Source: Bacteroidaceae bacterium
GTDB lineage: Bacteria > Bacteroidota > Bacteroidia > Bacteroidales > Bacteroidaceae
DNA length: 17,845 nt
Direction: 5' to 3'
Assembly (NCBI GenBank): GCA_900768625.1
Contig: CAAGDO010000288.1
Coordinates: 1-17,845, forward strand
Positions 1 through 7,322 of this stretch are shown piece after piece; the stretch's first letter is position 1, and each line of letters opens with the position of its first letter. The notes beneath the pieces were generated by a model. The model had not been told where the DNA came from, ran no database searches, and saw only the letters and a program-made list of their open reading frames with translations. Position numbers and translations under genes: made by a program.

Positions 1-31
1 ACTGGAGTTCAGACGTGTGCTCTTCCGATCT
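1..31 (+). other. Residual Illumina TruSeq adapter (artefact)
   Basis: These 31 bases match, without a mismatch, the 3' part of the standard Illumina TruSeq read-2 adapter, ending in the familiar CTCTTCCGATCT. It is sequencing-library DNA left at the contig end, not genome. Genomic sequence begins at about base 32, so anything that appears to cross this junction should be ignored. Confidence 0.97.
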
Positions 32-334
32 TTAATGTCCGCCAATGAGCTGTTAATGAGCGTCAATGTTTTCTTTGTGGGTTGTGGTGCGCCATGTCCG
101 TCAATGGTTTGGCCACAGCGTAGCTGTGGAAATGGTCGTTAATGGCGTGCTTCGCGCGCTGTGGGTCATGTGAAAAAAGAGTATCCAGTCATGCAAAATT
201 CGTTTCAAGACTGACCCCCAAAGGAATGCATGCATTCCGCCGCGTGCTTAGCACGCAGTATGAAAGACCATTTCCTCTCGCGTGCGTCAGCACGCGGCAT
301 TGACTGGCATTAACGGCTCATTGGCGGGCATTAA
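32..334. repeat. Imperfect 37-bp inverted repeat of phased YYAATG hexamers
   Basis: Bases 32-68 and 298-334 are reverse complements of each other at 32 of 37 positions by eye. Each arm holds four hexamers of the form YYAATG (CATTRR on the right arm), spaced 10, 11 and 10 bases apart, so they lie on one face of the helix. Two further + strand hexamers stand at 101-106 and 139-144. The left arm begins directly at the adapter junction, so the repeat may extend further in the genome. Nothing in it looks coding. I recall similar (T)TAATG-rich intergenic repeats from Bacteroidales genomes, but their function is unknown to me. Confidence 0.6.
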
Positions 335-363
335 CGTGAAAAGAACAGCGTGCGGAGCACGCT
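113..363. repeat. Cluster of short GC-rich hairpins
   Basis: Six small dyads lie within 250 bases. Four share the form GCGTGC-loop-GCACGC: 145-159 (one G.T pair), 242-256, 279-296 (7-bp stem, 4-base loop) and 347-363 (7-bp stem, 3-base loop). The other two are 113-129 (7-bp stem, GTA loop) and a perfect 16-bp palindrome at 223-238. The recurrence of one stem sequence with different loops points to a repeat family and not to terminators, because no T-tract follows any of them. Bases 364-547 show no gene and no other clear signal. Confidence 0.5.
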
Positions 364-547
364 CAAAAACGGCTATAGTACGTAAGCCCCAATTGAGCAA
401 GTCGTTTTTTATCGTTGCTTACAGCTTGCGCAGCATGTCCTTCGTCCGGTATGCGTTCCCCACCCGTAGCGCAATTTCCTTACTCCTTGATTTTCAGCCA
501 TGAAAAACACTCGCGTTCTGTTAAAGATGGAGGTATTTGAAAAAAAG

Positions 548-574
548 TGGGGCAAAGGTGGGGGAATGTGGGGG
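548..574 (+). promoter_or_regulatory. Probable MraZ operator (three TGGGG boxes)
   Basis: TGGGG occurs at 548-552, 559-563 and 569-573, at steps of 11 and 10 bases, directly upstream of mraZ. E. coli MraZ is known to bind direct TGGGN repeats spaced about one helical turn apart upstream of its own gene and to repress the dcw promoter. Sequence, spacing and position all agree with that model. The boxes lie where a -33 element would be for the -7 motif at 583-590, so bound MraZ would be expected to compete with RNA polymerase. Autoregulation is an inference from this layout. Confidence 0.75.
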
Positions 575-582
575 AAAATCAG

Positions 583-590
583 TACTTTTG
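583..590 (+). promoter_or_regulatory. Bacteroidota -7 motif upstream of mraZ
   Basis: TACTTTTG matches the Bacteroidota -7 consensus TAnnTTTG exactly and would place the transcript start near base 597, about 13 bases before the mraZ ATG. No TTTG -33 element is seen at the expected distance; that position is filled by the TGGGG boxes. This is the best candidate for the main dcw promoter. Confidence 0.55.
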
Positions 591-609
591 ACTCCTCAAA
601 GAGATTATC

Positions 610-1068
610 ATGTTATTTGCAGGCACCACAGAAGCCAAACTTGATGCGAAGGGACGCGTGTTCTTCCCCTCAGAATTCCGCCGCCAGCTTACGGAAGCGG
701 ACACCCAGCTTGTGCTCAAACGTGATGCCTTCCAGCAGTGTCTGGTGGTCTATCCTTTCTCCGTCTGGCAGGCCGAAGTGGCCCATTTGCGTCAGCGGAT
801 CAATCGTTGGGACCGACGTGAAGCCATGTTTTTCCGTCAGTTTCTGGCTGACGCGCAGATGCTTACGTTGGATGCCAGCGGGCGTATCCTTATTCCGCGC
901 CGTTATCAGGAGGAATGCCACATTGGGACAACCGTCAGTTTCGTCGGTGCCGACGACAGGGTGGAACTTTGGGATGCTGCCACGATGAAGGACGCTTTCC
1001 TTTCGCCCGTCGAAATGGACAGCACCATGGAAGGATTGGCCGGAAGACTCGGTCCCGAAGGGGAATGA
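610..1068 (+). CDS. mraZ: MraZ, transcriptional regulator of the dcw cluster
   Basis: The 152-residue product has the usual MraZ length and its two tandem SpoVT/AbrB-type half-sites: DAKGRVFFPSEFR near residues 12-24 and DASGRILIPRRY near residues 87-98. MraZ proteins form ring-shaped oligomers that bind TGGGN repeats and regulate the cluster they begin. Here three such boxes lie just upstream, so autoregulation is likely. The ATG at 610 gives the canonical start MLFAGTTEAKLD and lies close behind a good -7 motif. Only a weak purine-rich stretch precedes it, which is normal in Bacteroidota. It is the first gene of the cluster, with rsmH starting 58 bases downstream. Confidence 0.95.
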   Translation: MLFAGTTEAKLDAKGRVFFPSEFRRQLTEADTQLVLKRDAFQQCLVVYPFSVWQAEVAHLRQRINRWDRREAMFFRQFLADAQMLTLDASGRILIPRRYQEECHIGTTVSFVGADDRVELWDAATMKDAFLSPVEMDSTMEGLAGRLGPEGE

Positions 1069-1126
1069 TGCGATAATCTCCACATAATTCAACACTATAA
1101 AGAAAAATCCATACAACAACTGATAT

Positions 1127-2041
1127 ATGTACCACATTCCGGTTCTCCTTCATGAAAGCGTCGACGGACTTTCCATCTGTCCTGACGGCACGTATGTTGA
1201 TGTGACCTTCGGTGGCGGCGGCCATAGCCGTGAAATTCTTAGCCGACTGGGGCCGAACGGCCATCTCTACAGTTTCGACCAAGATGCCGATGCCGAACAG
1301 AACGTGCCTGAAGACGAAGACCGCCTGACTTTCGTGCGCAGCAATTTCCGCTATCTGAAGAACTGGATGCGCTACTACGGGGTGGACCACGTGGATGGTC
1401 TTATTGCCGACCTTGGCGTTTCGAGCCATCATTTCGATGCCGAGGAGCGCGGATTCAGTTTCCGTTTCGATGCTCCGCTCGACATGCGAATGAACGGACG
1501 GGCCGGAATGACGGCAGCCGACGTCGTGAATCGCTACACGGAGGAACAGTTGGCCAACGTCTTCTACCTCTACGGCGAAATGAAGAACAGTCGTCGTTTG
1601 GCTGCGGCCATTGCCAAAGCCCGCGGGCTGAATGCCATTTCCACCATTGACGATCTTCTGCAGATCGTACGCCCGCTCATGCCTCGCGAACGTGAGAAGA
1701 AGGATCTGGCCCGCGTGTTCCAAGCTTTGCGCATTGAGGTGAACCACGAAATGGATGCCCTCCACGAGATGCTCGACGCAGCGCAGCAGGTGATTCGCCC
1801 CGGTGGACGCCTCGTGGTGCTTACCTATCATTCTCTCGAGGACCGCATGGTGAAGAATTTCATCAAGGCCGGCCGTACCGACGGTAAGGTGGAACAAGAC
1901 TTTTTCGGACGTCGGTTGACCCCTTGGCGTGCGGTGAACAACAAAGTCATCCTCCCCTCAGAACAGGAACAAGAAGAAAACCCGCGCAGCCGTTCGGCCA
2001 AATTGCGCATTGCTGAAAGAGTGGAACTTCCGGAGAAATGA
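1127..2041 (+). CDS. rsmH: RsmH, 16S rRNA N4-methylcytidine-1402 methyltransferase
   Basis: The product (304 aa) uses S-adenosylmethionine to methylate the N4 of C1402 in 16S rRNA, in the decoding centre; older names are MraW and YabC. Family signatures are clear: YHIPVLLHESVDGL at the N-terminus, the SAM-binding loop DVTFGGGGHS, LYSFDQDADA, LGVSSHHFD, ERGFSFRFDAPLDMRM, ARVFQALRIEVN, and the C-terminal LTYHSLEDRMVKNF. Length is typical. The gene follows mraZ as in most bacteria and is probably cotranscribed with it. A 147-base gap holding a short inverted-repeat element separates it from ftsL, which is wider than usual for this junction. Confidence 0.96.
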   Translation: MYHIPVLLHESVDGLSICPDGTYVDVTFGGGGHSREILSRLGPNGHLYSFDQDADAEQNVPEDEDRLTFVRSNFRYLKNWMRYYGVDHVDGLIADLGVSSHHFDAEERGFSFRFDAPLDMRMNGRAGMTAADVVNRYTEEQLANVFYLYGEMKNSRRLAAAIAKARGLNAISTIDDLLQIVRPLMPREREKKDLARVFQALRIEVNHEMDALHEMLDAAQQVIRPGGRLVVLTYHSLEDRMVKNFIKAGRTDGKVEQDFFGRRLTPWRAVNNKVILPSEQEQEENPRSRSAKLRIAERVELPEK

Positions 2042-2076
2042 TGACTTCGGTTTTTCCTGAATCGCGATGCTACTAT

Positions 2077-2145
2077 GAAGTCGTCTGAACTTAGAAGAGC
2101 TCAAACTCCAAATCAAATCTTCGTCAGAAAAGTTTAGACGACTTC
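2077..2145. repeat. Short copy (A) of a TIR-bounded intergenic repeat
   Basis: The 69-bp element starts with GAAGTCGTCTGAACTT (2077-2092) and ends with AAGTTTAGACGACTTC (2130-2145), a 16-bp inverted repeat with one mismatch. Read on the - strand, its first 45 or so bases match the left end of the 183-bp copy at 7107, and its last 17 match that copy's right end. It therefore looks like the long element with the middle deleted. It lies within the rsmH-ftsL gap of a probable operon, so it would be transcribed and could fold into a hairpin. Confidence 0.75.
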
Positions 2146-2188
2146 CATATTGCCCATAGACTTAAAGAAAGATTGACGATAGAAGAAA

Positions 2189-2866
2189 ATGGCAAAAGAC
2201 GAAACACAAGAACATAGAGATGCCCGATTCCTCGAGGAAATCCAAAGTCTCCGTGAGGAAATCGCCGCAGAACAGGCGGGCACCGCAGCCTCTTCGGAGG
2301 AAAGCGGCGCCCCGTTGCATGATGCGCCTACGTCGACAGCTGATGAGGCTGCCCCTGTGGAGCAACAAAACGAAAAACAGTCTGAGACGGAGGAGGGTGA
2401 GCCGATTGATGCTGAGACAGAAGGCGGGAACGCAGACAAGACACTGGCCTCCAAAAAGTGCCGCGACAGCTATAAGGATGCGGATTTCCGTTCCACCTTG
2501 CGCGAGCTCCGCAGCTTCACGAGCGACGAATCGGAGGATGAATACGTGAACCGCAAGGTGACGCTGTCCACCATCCTTGGTGGCGATATTTTGGCCGGAC
2601 CGTGGTTCCGCCGTCAGTTCGTGTATATTATTATGGTGTTGTTCATGGTTATCGTGTACATCAACAACCGCTACACCTGTCAGCAGAAAATGATCGAGCA
2701 GAGAGCACTCAACGATACGCTGCTCGACCGCCGCTACAAGGCCCTCACGCGCAGTAGTCAACTGAAGGAACGCATGCGTCGCAGCTATATTGAGGAAGCG
2801 CTCACTGACACGACACTGCAAACGGCCAACACTCCATCGTTTAACCTGAAAGTCGACCAAGAATGA
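2189..2866 (+). CDS. ftsL: FtsL-like divisome protein, Bacteroidota type
   Basis: The 225-residue product has one membrane segment (about residues 144-159, FVYIIMVLFMVIVYIN), a long N-terminal cytoplasmic part and a 65-residue extracytoplasmic part that looks coiled-coil. The stretch around the membrane segment and the following RYTCQQKMIEQRALND resemble the Bacteroidota FtsL-like family. FtsL links FtsQ/FtsB to the FtsW-FtsI synthase pair and is needed to activate septal peptidoglycan synthesis. The first ~110 residues are acidic and low in complexity (many E, A, S, T), much longer than the short cytoplasmic tail of enterobacterial FtsL. The stop overlaps the ftsI start by four bases (ATGA), which suggests translational coupling. 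FtsL sequences diverge strongly, so gene order carries part of this call. Confidence 0.85.
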   Translation: MAKDETQEHRDARFLEEIQSLREEIAAEQAGTAASSEESGAPLHDAPTSTADEAAPVEQQNEKQSETEEGEPIDAETEGGNADKTLASKKCRDSYKDADFRSTLRELRSFTSDESEDEYVNRKVTLSTILGGDILAGPWFRRQFVYIIMVLFMVIVYINNRYTCQQKMIEQRALNDTLLDRRYKALTRSSQLKERMRRSYIEEALTDTTLQTANTPSFNLKVDQE

Positions 2867-5466
2867 AATTCGATGCTAAGAAAGTCATACCGCGCTACAG
2901 CTTGGTGGCGTCCATCATCACGCTCATCGGCCTTGCGGTGATAGCCCGGGCGGCCTATATCATGGCGGTGAAGAAGGACTACTGGATGACAGTCAGCAGT
3001 CGCTTTATCCGCAACAATGTACCTGTGCCGGCTACGCGTGGAAATATCCTCGCGTGCAACGGTGAAGTGCTGGCCTCTTCGCTCCCGGAATATAGGATGT
3101 ATATGGACTTCATGTCGTGGGAAAAGGATTCCCTGCGCCGACAGAAAGACCAGTGCCGCCGTGACAGCATGCTCCTCCCGCCCATGATTGACAGTGTGTG
3201 TCAGGGCATGCACAAGGTGTTCCCCGATATTGACCCGGCCCAGTTCCGCGAACTTTTGCAGAAGGGACGAGACAAGAAGAGTCACCATTGGTCGCTCTAT
3301 CCCCGGCGTATCACCTACATCCAGTATCGTCAGGTGCGCAGCCTGCCGTGGTTCCGCATGTCGAAAGGACGGAGTGGTTTCCACGTTGACACGTTCAAGA
3401 CGCGTAAGAATCCCTATGGCGACCTTGCCATCCGCACCATCGGCGACCTCTACAAAGAAAAAGACTCTGCCCGTACGGGTCTTGAGCTTAAGTTCGACAA
3501 GGAACTGCGCGGTGTGCCCGGCGTGGCCCATCGTCAGAAGGTGTTCAGCAAATATCTCACGATTGTTGACCGTCCCGCTGTCAATGGTTGTGACATCGTG
3601 ACCACGCTCGACGTCAACATGCAGGATATTTGCGAGAAAGCCCTCAGCGACAAACTCAGCGAGATTGAAGCCCAGTCGGGTGTCTGCATCCTGATGGAGG
3701 TGGGCACGGGCGACATCAAGGCCATGACGAGCCTGACGCGTCTGAGCGACGGTTCTTATCGCGAAATCAACGCTGATGCAGTGAAAAACCTCTATGAACC
3801 CGGTTCGGTGTTCAAACCGATGTCCTTCCTCGTGGGTATGGACGATGGTTTTATCCATATGACTGATCAGGTGGACGTGGGTTGCGGTATCAAGGAAATG
3901 TATGGCCGCAAGATGCGCGATGCCAACTGGCGTTCGGGCGGTAGCGGTGTGGTCACTGTGCCGCAGATTCTGCAGAAGTCGCTCAATGTCGGTGTGAGTA
4001 CCCTCATTGACCGGTTCTACCATAACCAACCTGAAAGGTTTGTCGACGGTATCTACCGTATCGGTGTGGCCGAAGACCTCAAGATTCCTATTCCCGGCTA
4101 TGCAAAGCCCCGTATCCGACGTCCGAAACCCGACGGTTCCAACTGGTCGGCCACGGCATTGCCCTGGATGAGTATCGGCTACGAAACGCAGATTCCTCCC
4201 ATCACGACCGTCAACTTCTACAATGGTATTGCCAACAACGGCAAACTCCTTCGTCCGCGTCTGGTGAAGGCCATCATGCGCGGTGGGGAAGTGGTCAAGG
4301 AATTCCCCGTGGTCGTATTGCGTGAGCGTATGGCCAAGCCCGAGGCGGTGAAGAACATTCAGGATATTCTCGAAAGCGTGGTCAGCGTGGGATTGGGCAA
4401 GAAGGCCGGTTCGAAGTATTTCCACGTTTCGGGCAAGACCGGAACGGCGCAGATCTGGACCAAGGCCGGATTCGCTTCGCAGTATCTCGTCTCCTTTGCA
4501 GGCTATTTCCCCTCTGAGAAGCCTCTCTATTCCTGCATTGTGTGCATTCGCAAGGGTGCGCCGGCTTCGGGTGGCGGTATGTGCGCCCCGGTGTTCAAGC
4601 GAGTGGCCGAAACGGTCATGGCGCAGCGTCGTGTGGACAATTATGCTGAGGCGCGCGACACCATGCATTGCCTTAACCCCACGGTTGACGCGGGTAACCT
4701 CAATGCAGCCATCAGCGTGCTCAACGAACTTGGCGTCAAGCACCAGACAAATATCCACACGCAGGACGCGTCCATCAATTGGGGCGTTTGTGCCACCACC
4801 AACACCGGTCTTCAACTCACCGAGGTGAAGAACATCGGTCGGAACACCATGCCCGATGTGCGGGGCTACGGATTGCGCGATGCCTTGTTCCGCTTGGAAA
4901 AGATGGGCTTGCGCGTCAAGGTCCACGGCGTGGGACGCGTCACGAGCCAGACCATGGAGCCCGGCCATGTGTTCAAGCGTGGTGAAGTGGTGGAACTCTA
5001 TTTGGGAGACGCCCAGCGCGAAGTGGCAGATCAGAAAGAAACGAAAAGCAAGGACGATGCTGACGTCGACGAAATGGTGCAGCACGAGATGGCTCCGAGC
5101 ACGCAGCCTGTGGCTCCTGCTCCCCGCACCGATGCACCGGAAGGAGACACTCCTGCCAAGCCGAAACAGAAAGCTCCCGCCAAGGCTGAGGCCACCAAGC
5201 CCGACGACCGCAAGACGACCCGAAAGGCTGATTCCAAGACTTCTGACAAGAAATCAGATAACGCGAAGAAAAAGGACATCGACCGAAAGGCAGAATCTGC
5301 CAAAAAGAAGGATACCCCTAAGAAAACGGCCTCAGAGAAGAAACCGAAGGCAGACAAGTCCGAAAAACGGAAGTCGAAATCCGGTTCATCCACCGCCAAA
5401 TCATCTGCTTCGACAGCCAAACATGTGGCAGACAAGAGCAAGACTTCTGCCAAAAAGCATGCATGA
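2863..5466 (+). CDS. ftsI: FtsI/PBP3 septal transpeptidase with PASTA domain and lysine-rich tail
   Basis: This is the septal D,D-transpeptidase that cross-links new peptidoglycan at division, working with FtsW. The 867-residue product has an N-terminal membrane anchor (about 13-36), a class B PBP dimerisation region, and the three penicillin-binding motifs: S315-V-F-K318, S373-L-N375 and K525-T-G527. A single PASTA domain follows at about 661-714, beginning MPDVRGYGLRDAL, as is common for Bacteroidota FtsI. After it comes a ~150-residue hydrophilic tail, first Ala/Pro-rich and then dominated by Lys, Ala, Ser and Asp, ending KKHA. The tail lies on the periplasmic side and is the unusual part; related proteins as I know them mostly end soon after the PASTA domain. 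The frame is intact throughout. Confidence 0.95.
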   Translation: MKFDAKKVIPRYSLVASIITLIGLAVIARAAYIMAVKKDYWMTVSSRFIRNNVPVPATRGNILACNGEVLASSLPEYRMYMDFMSWEKDSLRRQKDQCRRDSMLLPPMIDSVCQGMHKVFPDIDPAQFRELLQKGRDKKSHHWSLYPRRITYIQYRQVRSLPWFRMSKGRSGFHVDTFKTRKNPYGDLAIRTIGDLYKEKDSARTGLELKFDKELRGVPGVAHRQKVFSKYLTIVDRPAVNGCDIVTTLDVNMQDICEKALSDKLSEIEAQSGVCILMEVGTGDIKAMTSLTRLSDGSYREINADAVKNLYEPGSVFKPMSFLVGMDDGFIHMTDQVDVGCGIKEMYGRKMRDANWRSGGSGVVTVPQILQKSLNVGVSTLIDRFYHNQPERFVDGIYRIGVAEDLKIPIPGYAKPRIRRPKPDGSNWSATALPWMSIGYETQIPPITTVNFYNGIANNGKLLRPRLVKAIMRGGEVVKEFPVVVLRERMAKPEAVKNIQDILESVVSVGLGKKAGSKYFHVSGKTGTAQIWTKAGFASQYLVSFAGYFPSEKPLYSCIVCIRKGAPASGGGMCAPVFKRVAETVMAQRRVDNYAEARDTMHCLNPTVDAGNLNAAISVLNELGVKHQTNIHTQDASINWGVCATTNTGLQLTEVKNIGRNTMPDVRGYGLRDALFRLEKMGLRVKVHGVGRVTSQTMEPGHVFKRGEVVELYLGDAQREVADQKETKSKDDADVDEMVQHEMAPSTQPVAPAPRTDAPEGDTPAKPKQKAPAKAEATKPDDRKTTRKADSKTSDKKSDNAKKKDIDRKAESAKKKDTPKKTASEKKPKADKSEKRKSKSGSSTAKSSASTAKHVADKSKTSAKKHA

Positions 5467-5518
5467 CAAGGGTCGAAGGGGGCGTATTGGCCTGAATTCT
5501 TCATACATACGGACAGTT

Positions 5519-7078
5519 ATGACTCCTCACAGGTATCCCATAGGAATACAGACGTTTTCCGATATCCGCAAAGAAGTCTACCTCTATGTTGACAAGACGG
5601 CCTACATCCATCAGATGGCGCATGCTGACGGCAAGTTTTTCTTTCTGAACCGTCCGCGGCGTTTCGGAAAATCGCTGCTCGTCACCACTCTCGAAAGCTA
5701 TTTCGAAGGGCGCAAGGACCTGTTCAAGGGCTTGGCCATAGAAAAGCTCGAACAAGAGTGGGCAGAATATCCTGTGTTGCATTTCGACATGAGTCTTGGC
5801 AAACATATGGATGAACAGCAACTCAAAAGGTATTTGGGGTTTATGCTGGCCAAAGAGGAACGGAAATGGGATATTGTGCCGTCATCGGAAGATGTCAATA
5901 TCCGGTTGGCCTCGTTGATTGCGACGGTTTGCGAACGAAGCGGACGGCAGGTTGTGGTACTGATAGATGAATATGATGCTCCTTTGCTCGACGTGGTGCA
6001 TGAAGAGGGCTGTCTGGAACGTATCCGTCAACTGATGCGAAACTTCTACAGTCCGCTCAAAGGATGCGACCGCTATTTGCGCTTCGTCTTCCTTACAGGA
6101 ATCACGAAGTTTTCGCAAATGAGCATTTTCAGCGAACTCAACAATCTGACGAACCTCAGTATGGCTCCGGAATATGCTGGAATCTGCGGCATCACTCAAG
6201 AGGAATTGGAAATGCAAATGGTGGAGGACGTCGATGCTTTGGCTCATACTTTGGGCTACAGCCATCAAGAGATGGTGGATGCGTTGCGCGACCTCTACGA
6301 TGGTTATCATTTCACGCATCCTTCGCCCGACGTGTTCAATCCATTCAGTCTGCTCAGTGCTATGGCACAAAAGCGTCTGGAACCTTATTGGTTCGCCACG
6401 GGCACACCGACCTATCTGATCGAAATGATGCGAAAGTTCAACGTTGAACCTTCCCAAATCGGACGGATGGAAGCGGAAAAGCCGGATTTCGATTCTCCCA
6501 CAGAGAGAATGACCACCTTGGTGCCTTTGCTCTATCAGAGCGGTTATCTGACCATCAAGGACTACGTGAGCGACTTTGACTATTATATCCTCGACTTTCC
6601 CAATCGGGAAGTTCAAACGGGGTTGATGCGTAGTCTGGTTCCTCAATATGTTTCGCCTAACACGGTGGAAACGAATACGACCATGCGCCGTATGGCCATC
6701 CGTTGGGCGAAGAACGACATTGACGGTGCGCTCCGTCTGTTGCAGGATTTCCTGGCTACGGTACCTTACTGCAATGGGGCCAATACGGAAGGACATTATC
6801 AGCAGTTGTTCTACGTCATATTCTCTCTCCTCACGGCCTACAAGGTCGATGTGGAGGTGTGTACGCCCCTTGGTCGGGTGGATATCGTGATCATGACCCC
6901 ATCACGCATCTATCTGTTGGAGCTGCAGCTTAACCGTGATGCGGCTGCGGCCATGCACCAGATGGAGCTGAAGGATTATGCCCGGCGTTTCGCCCTCAGT
7001 TCCTTGCCTGTGACGAAGGTGGGTATCAATTTCGACCAGACAACGCGCAATATTTCAGATTGGGCGGTCAAGGCATAA
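5519..7078 (+). CDS. AAA-ATPase-like / PD-(D/E)XK-like family protein
   Basis: The 519-residue product belongs to the multicopy Bacteroidota family with an N-terminal AAA-ATPase-like domain (PF09820 type) and a C-terminal PD-(D/E)XK nuclease-like domain (PF08011 type). Visible features: the start MTPHRYPIGIQTFSDIR, a Walker A variant RPRRFGKSLL with K51, a Walker B VVVLIDEYDAP with D150/E151, and a C-terminal GRVDIVI (D455) followed by LLELQLN (E468, Q470). The usual catalytic lysine of E-x-K is replaced by Gln. The biological role of this family is not established. The frame is open far upstream over the end of ftsI, but ATG 5519 gives the conserved family start. It interrupts the usual ftsI-murE order, has a 52-base gap to ftsI, and is followed by a repeat element, which suggests later insertion. 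Confidence 0.85.
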   Translation: MTPHRYPIGIQTFSDIRKEVYLYVDKTAYIHQMAHADGKFFFLNRPRRFGKSLLVTTLESYFEGRKDLFKGLAIEKLEQEWAEYPVLHFDMSLGKHMDEQQLKRYLGFMLAKEERKWDIVPSSEDVNIRLASLIATVCERSGRQVVVLIDEYDAPLLDVVHEEGCLERIRQLMRNFYSPLKGCDRYLRFVFLTGITKFSQMSIFSELNNLTNLSMAPEYAGICGITQEELEMQMVEDVDALAHTLGYSHQEMVDALRDLYDGYHFTHPSPDVFNPFSLLSAMAQKRLEPYWFATGTPTYLIEMMRKFNVEPSQIGRMEAEKPDFDSPTERMTTLVPLLYQSGYLTIKDYVSDFDYYILDFPNREVQTGLMRSLVPQYVSPNTVETNTTMRRMAIRWAKNDIDGALRLLQDFLATVPYCNGANTEGHYQQLFYVIFSLLTAYKVDVEVCTPLGRVDIVIMTPSRIYLLELQLNRDAAAAMHQMELKDYARRFALSSLPVTKVGINFDQTTRNISDWAVKA

Positions 7079-7106
7079 AGACCGACAATCGAAGTGCTAC
7101 TGCAAT

Positions 7107-7289
7107 AAGGTCGTCCAAACTTTTCTGACGAAGATTTGATTGGGAGTTTCATCTTTTCCACATTCAATCTTCACCTTTCCTTTTGGCCGTTCCATCGGTC
7201 GTGTGGTTCGCTGCACTCCCTCTCCTAGGCTCAAAAACGCCTAAAAAATAAAGGGAAATCTTGAATTACATATAAGTTCAGACGACTTC
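7107..7289. repeat. Full-length copy (B) of the TIR-bounded intergenic repeat
   Basis: This 183-bp element has a left end AAGGTCGTCCAAACTT (7107-7122) and a right end AAGTTCAGACGACTTC (7274-7289), imperfect inverted repeats of each other. Its left ~45 bases match copy A (2077-2145, reversed), and its right ~110 bases match copy C (17729 onward, reversed) at roughly 85% by eye. An internal dyad TAGGC/GCCTA (7226-7230 with 7239-7243) recurs in C. It fills most of the 244-base gap between the ATPase gene and murE. No open reading frame within it looks coding, so it is non-autonomous if mobile. Confidence 0.78.
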
Positions 7290-7322
7290 AACATAAAACA
7301 AATAACAAAAAAACATACGGCA

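Noticed and set aside
282..503. 73-residue frame in the left intergenic region
   Set aside because: It begins in the inverted repeat arm and hairpin cluster and encodes no recognisable protein; composition looks random.
500..988. 162-residue + strand frame overlapping mraZ
   Set aside because: It runs across the MraZ operator and the true mraZ gene in another frame.
935..1897. 320-residue - strand frame opposite mraZ/rsmH, and similar ones opposite the ATPase gene (5882-6796) and acyl-CoA ligase (13922-15037)
   Set aside because: All overlap well-identified + strand genes and have no family features or start signals of their own.
2785..5085. 766-residue open frame on the - strand opposite ftsI
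   Set aside because: It lies wholly antisense to ftsI, is rich in His, Ala and Arg as expected from reversed codon bias, and shows no domain. It is a shadow of the true gene.
4856..5518. Extension of the ATPase gene frame upstream across the end of ftsI
   Set aside because: The frame is open only because the ftsI tail is low-complexity and few stops arise; its translation is Arg/Pro/Ser-rich noise. The family start is at 5519.
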